From Sphingobacteriales bacterium (GTDB taxonomy: Bacteria > Bacteroidota > Bacteroidia > Chitinophagales > JADIYW01), in NCBI GenBank assembly GCA_016721245.1, contig JADKIQ010000005.1, positions 303,512 through 367,511 on the forward strand: DNA of 64,000 bases. Reading direction: 5' to 3'. Position 1 is the stretch's first letter. Each line of letters opens with the position of its first letter. The notes below the pieces were generated by a model. It did no database searches. It saw nothing but the letters and a program-made list of their open reading frames with translations, and was not told the origin of the DNA. This document shows positions 63,851-64,000 of the stretch, in pieces. The translations under genes and the position numbers were made by a program.

Positions 63851-64000
63851 ATGAATAGAGTTAATCAACAAATCTGGACAGAAGAGATTGGGGCAGATAC
63901 TTCACTTTTTAGCTTAAATTTAAAAGAAGTCTGGAGATACCGGGATTTGTTGTTTATGTTTGTTAAAAGAGATTTTGTAACCTTTTATAAGCAAACTATC
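63851..64000 (+). CDS. Polysaccharide/O-antigen ABC transporter permease, N-terminal fragment
   Basis: The first 50 residues (cut at the window end) begin MNRVNQQIW and continue with LKEVWRYRDLLFMFVKRDFVTFYKQT, the hallmark N-terminal amphipathic region of Wzm/TagG-type ABC-2 permeases that export undecaprenyl-linked glycans. The ATPase partner (Wzt) would be expected just beyond the window. With the upstream wbp genes it points to an O-antigen or capsule locus continuing rightwards. Confidence 0.8.
   Translation, partial: MNRVNQQIWTEEIGADTSLFSLNLKEVWRYRDLLFMFVKRDFVTFYKQTI

Overview
The window is chromosomal DNA of a member of the Bacteroidota. The evidence is two type IX secretion (T9SS) cargo proteins, one with a gliding-motility-type C-terminal domain and one with a Por-type sorting tail, Bacteroidota-restricted families (DUF4175-like, DUF4834, DUF3109, RemB/Wzi-like), promoters of the TAnnTTTG type, and many short intergenic repeats typical of the phylum. 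The gene content (mevalonate pathway, RemB-like protein, UDP-sugar genes) fits an environmental Chitinophagales, Saprospirales or Sphingobacteriales lineage. The exact genus cannot be read from the sequence. No tRNA, rRNA, CRISPR array, transposase, phage gene or replication origin was seen.

Layout. 1-9.5 kb: end of exonuclease III, an orphan solute-binding lipoprotein, a giant coiled-coil membrane protein, an RsbW-like ATPase, YbeY, and small or secreted proteins including a lipase-like lipoprotein. 9.5-19 kb: 2,4-dienoyl-CoA reductase, two DinB-type proteins, a frameshifted omega-amidase-like nitrilase, a secreted cyclophilin, a di-heme cytochrome c, a membrane TIM44/zinc-ribbon/TerB-like protein, 3-methyladenine glycosylase, an RsmI-like methyltransferase and DUF3109. 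19-25.5 kb: deoC-deoD, nadB, and a caspase-like protease divergent from a TPR membrane protein. 25.5-33.8 kb: a PKD-repeat T9SS type B protein broken by several indels, carB broken by three indels, and an SPFH protein. 33.8-44 kb: lipoproteins, an exporter-type ABC protein, GNAT, SDR, HtpG (one indel), YqeY, a HAD phosphatase, NhaA. 44-51 kb: a PagL-like lipid A deacylase, mevalonate kinase and diphosphomevalonate decarboxylase, a beta-barrel, a RemB-like outer-membrane protein and a WcaJ-type sugar-phosphate transferase. 51.5-64 kb: recA, DUF445, leuA, a glycosyltransferase, a three-gene UDP-GlcNAc(3NAc)A pathway, a second T9SS protein with multiple indels, and the start of a polysaccharide-export ABC permease.

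How the genes work together. The clearest theme is the cell surface: WcaJ-type initiating transferase plus RemB/Wzi-like protein, a GT4 glycosyltransferase, the WbpE/WbpD/WbpB set for a diacetamido-uronic acid sugar, an ABC export permease, a lipid A deacylase and two T9SS-secreted adhesin-like proteins. The rest is dispersed housekeeping.

Quality caution. Five genes (nitrilase, htpG, carB and both T9SS genes) are interrupted by one- or two-base indels, mostly in short homopolymers, and in each the protein motifs continue intact in another frame. Because carB and htpG are affected, this looks more like consensus sequencing error than true decay.
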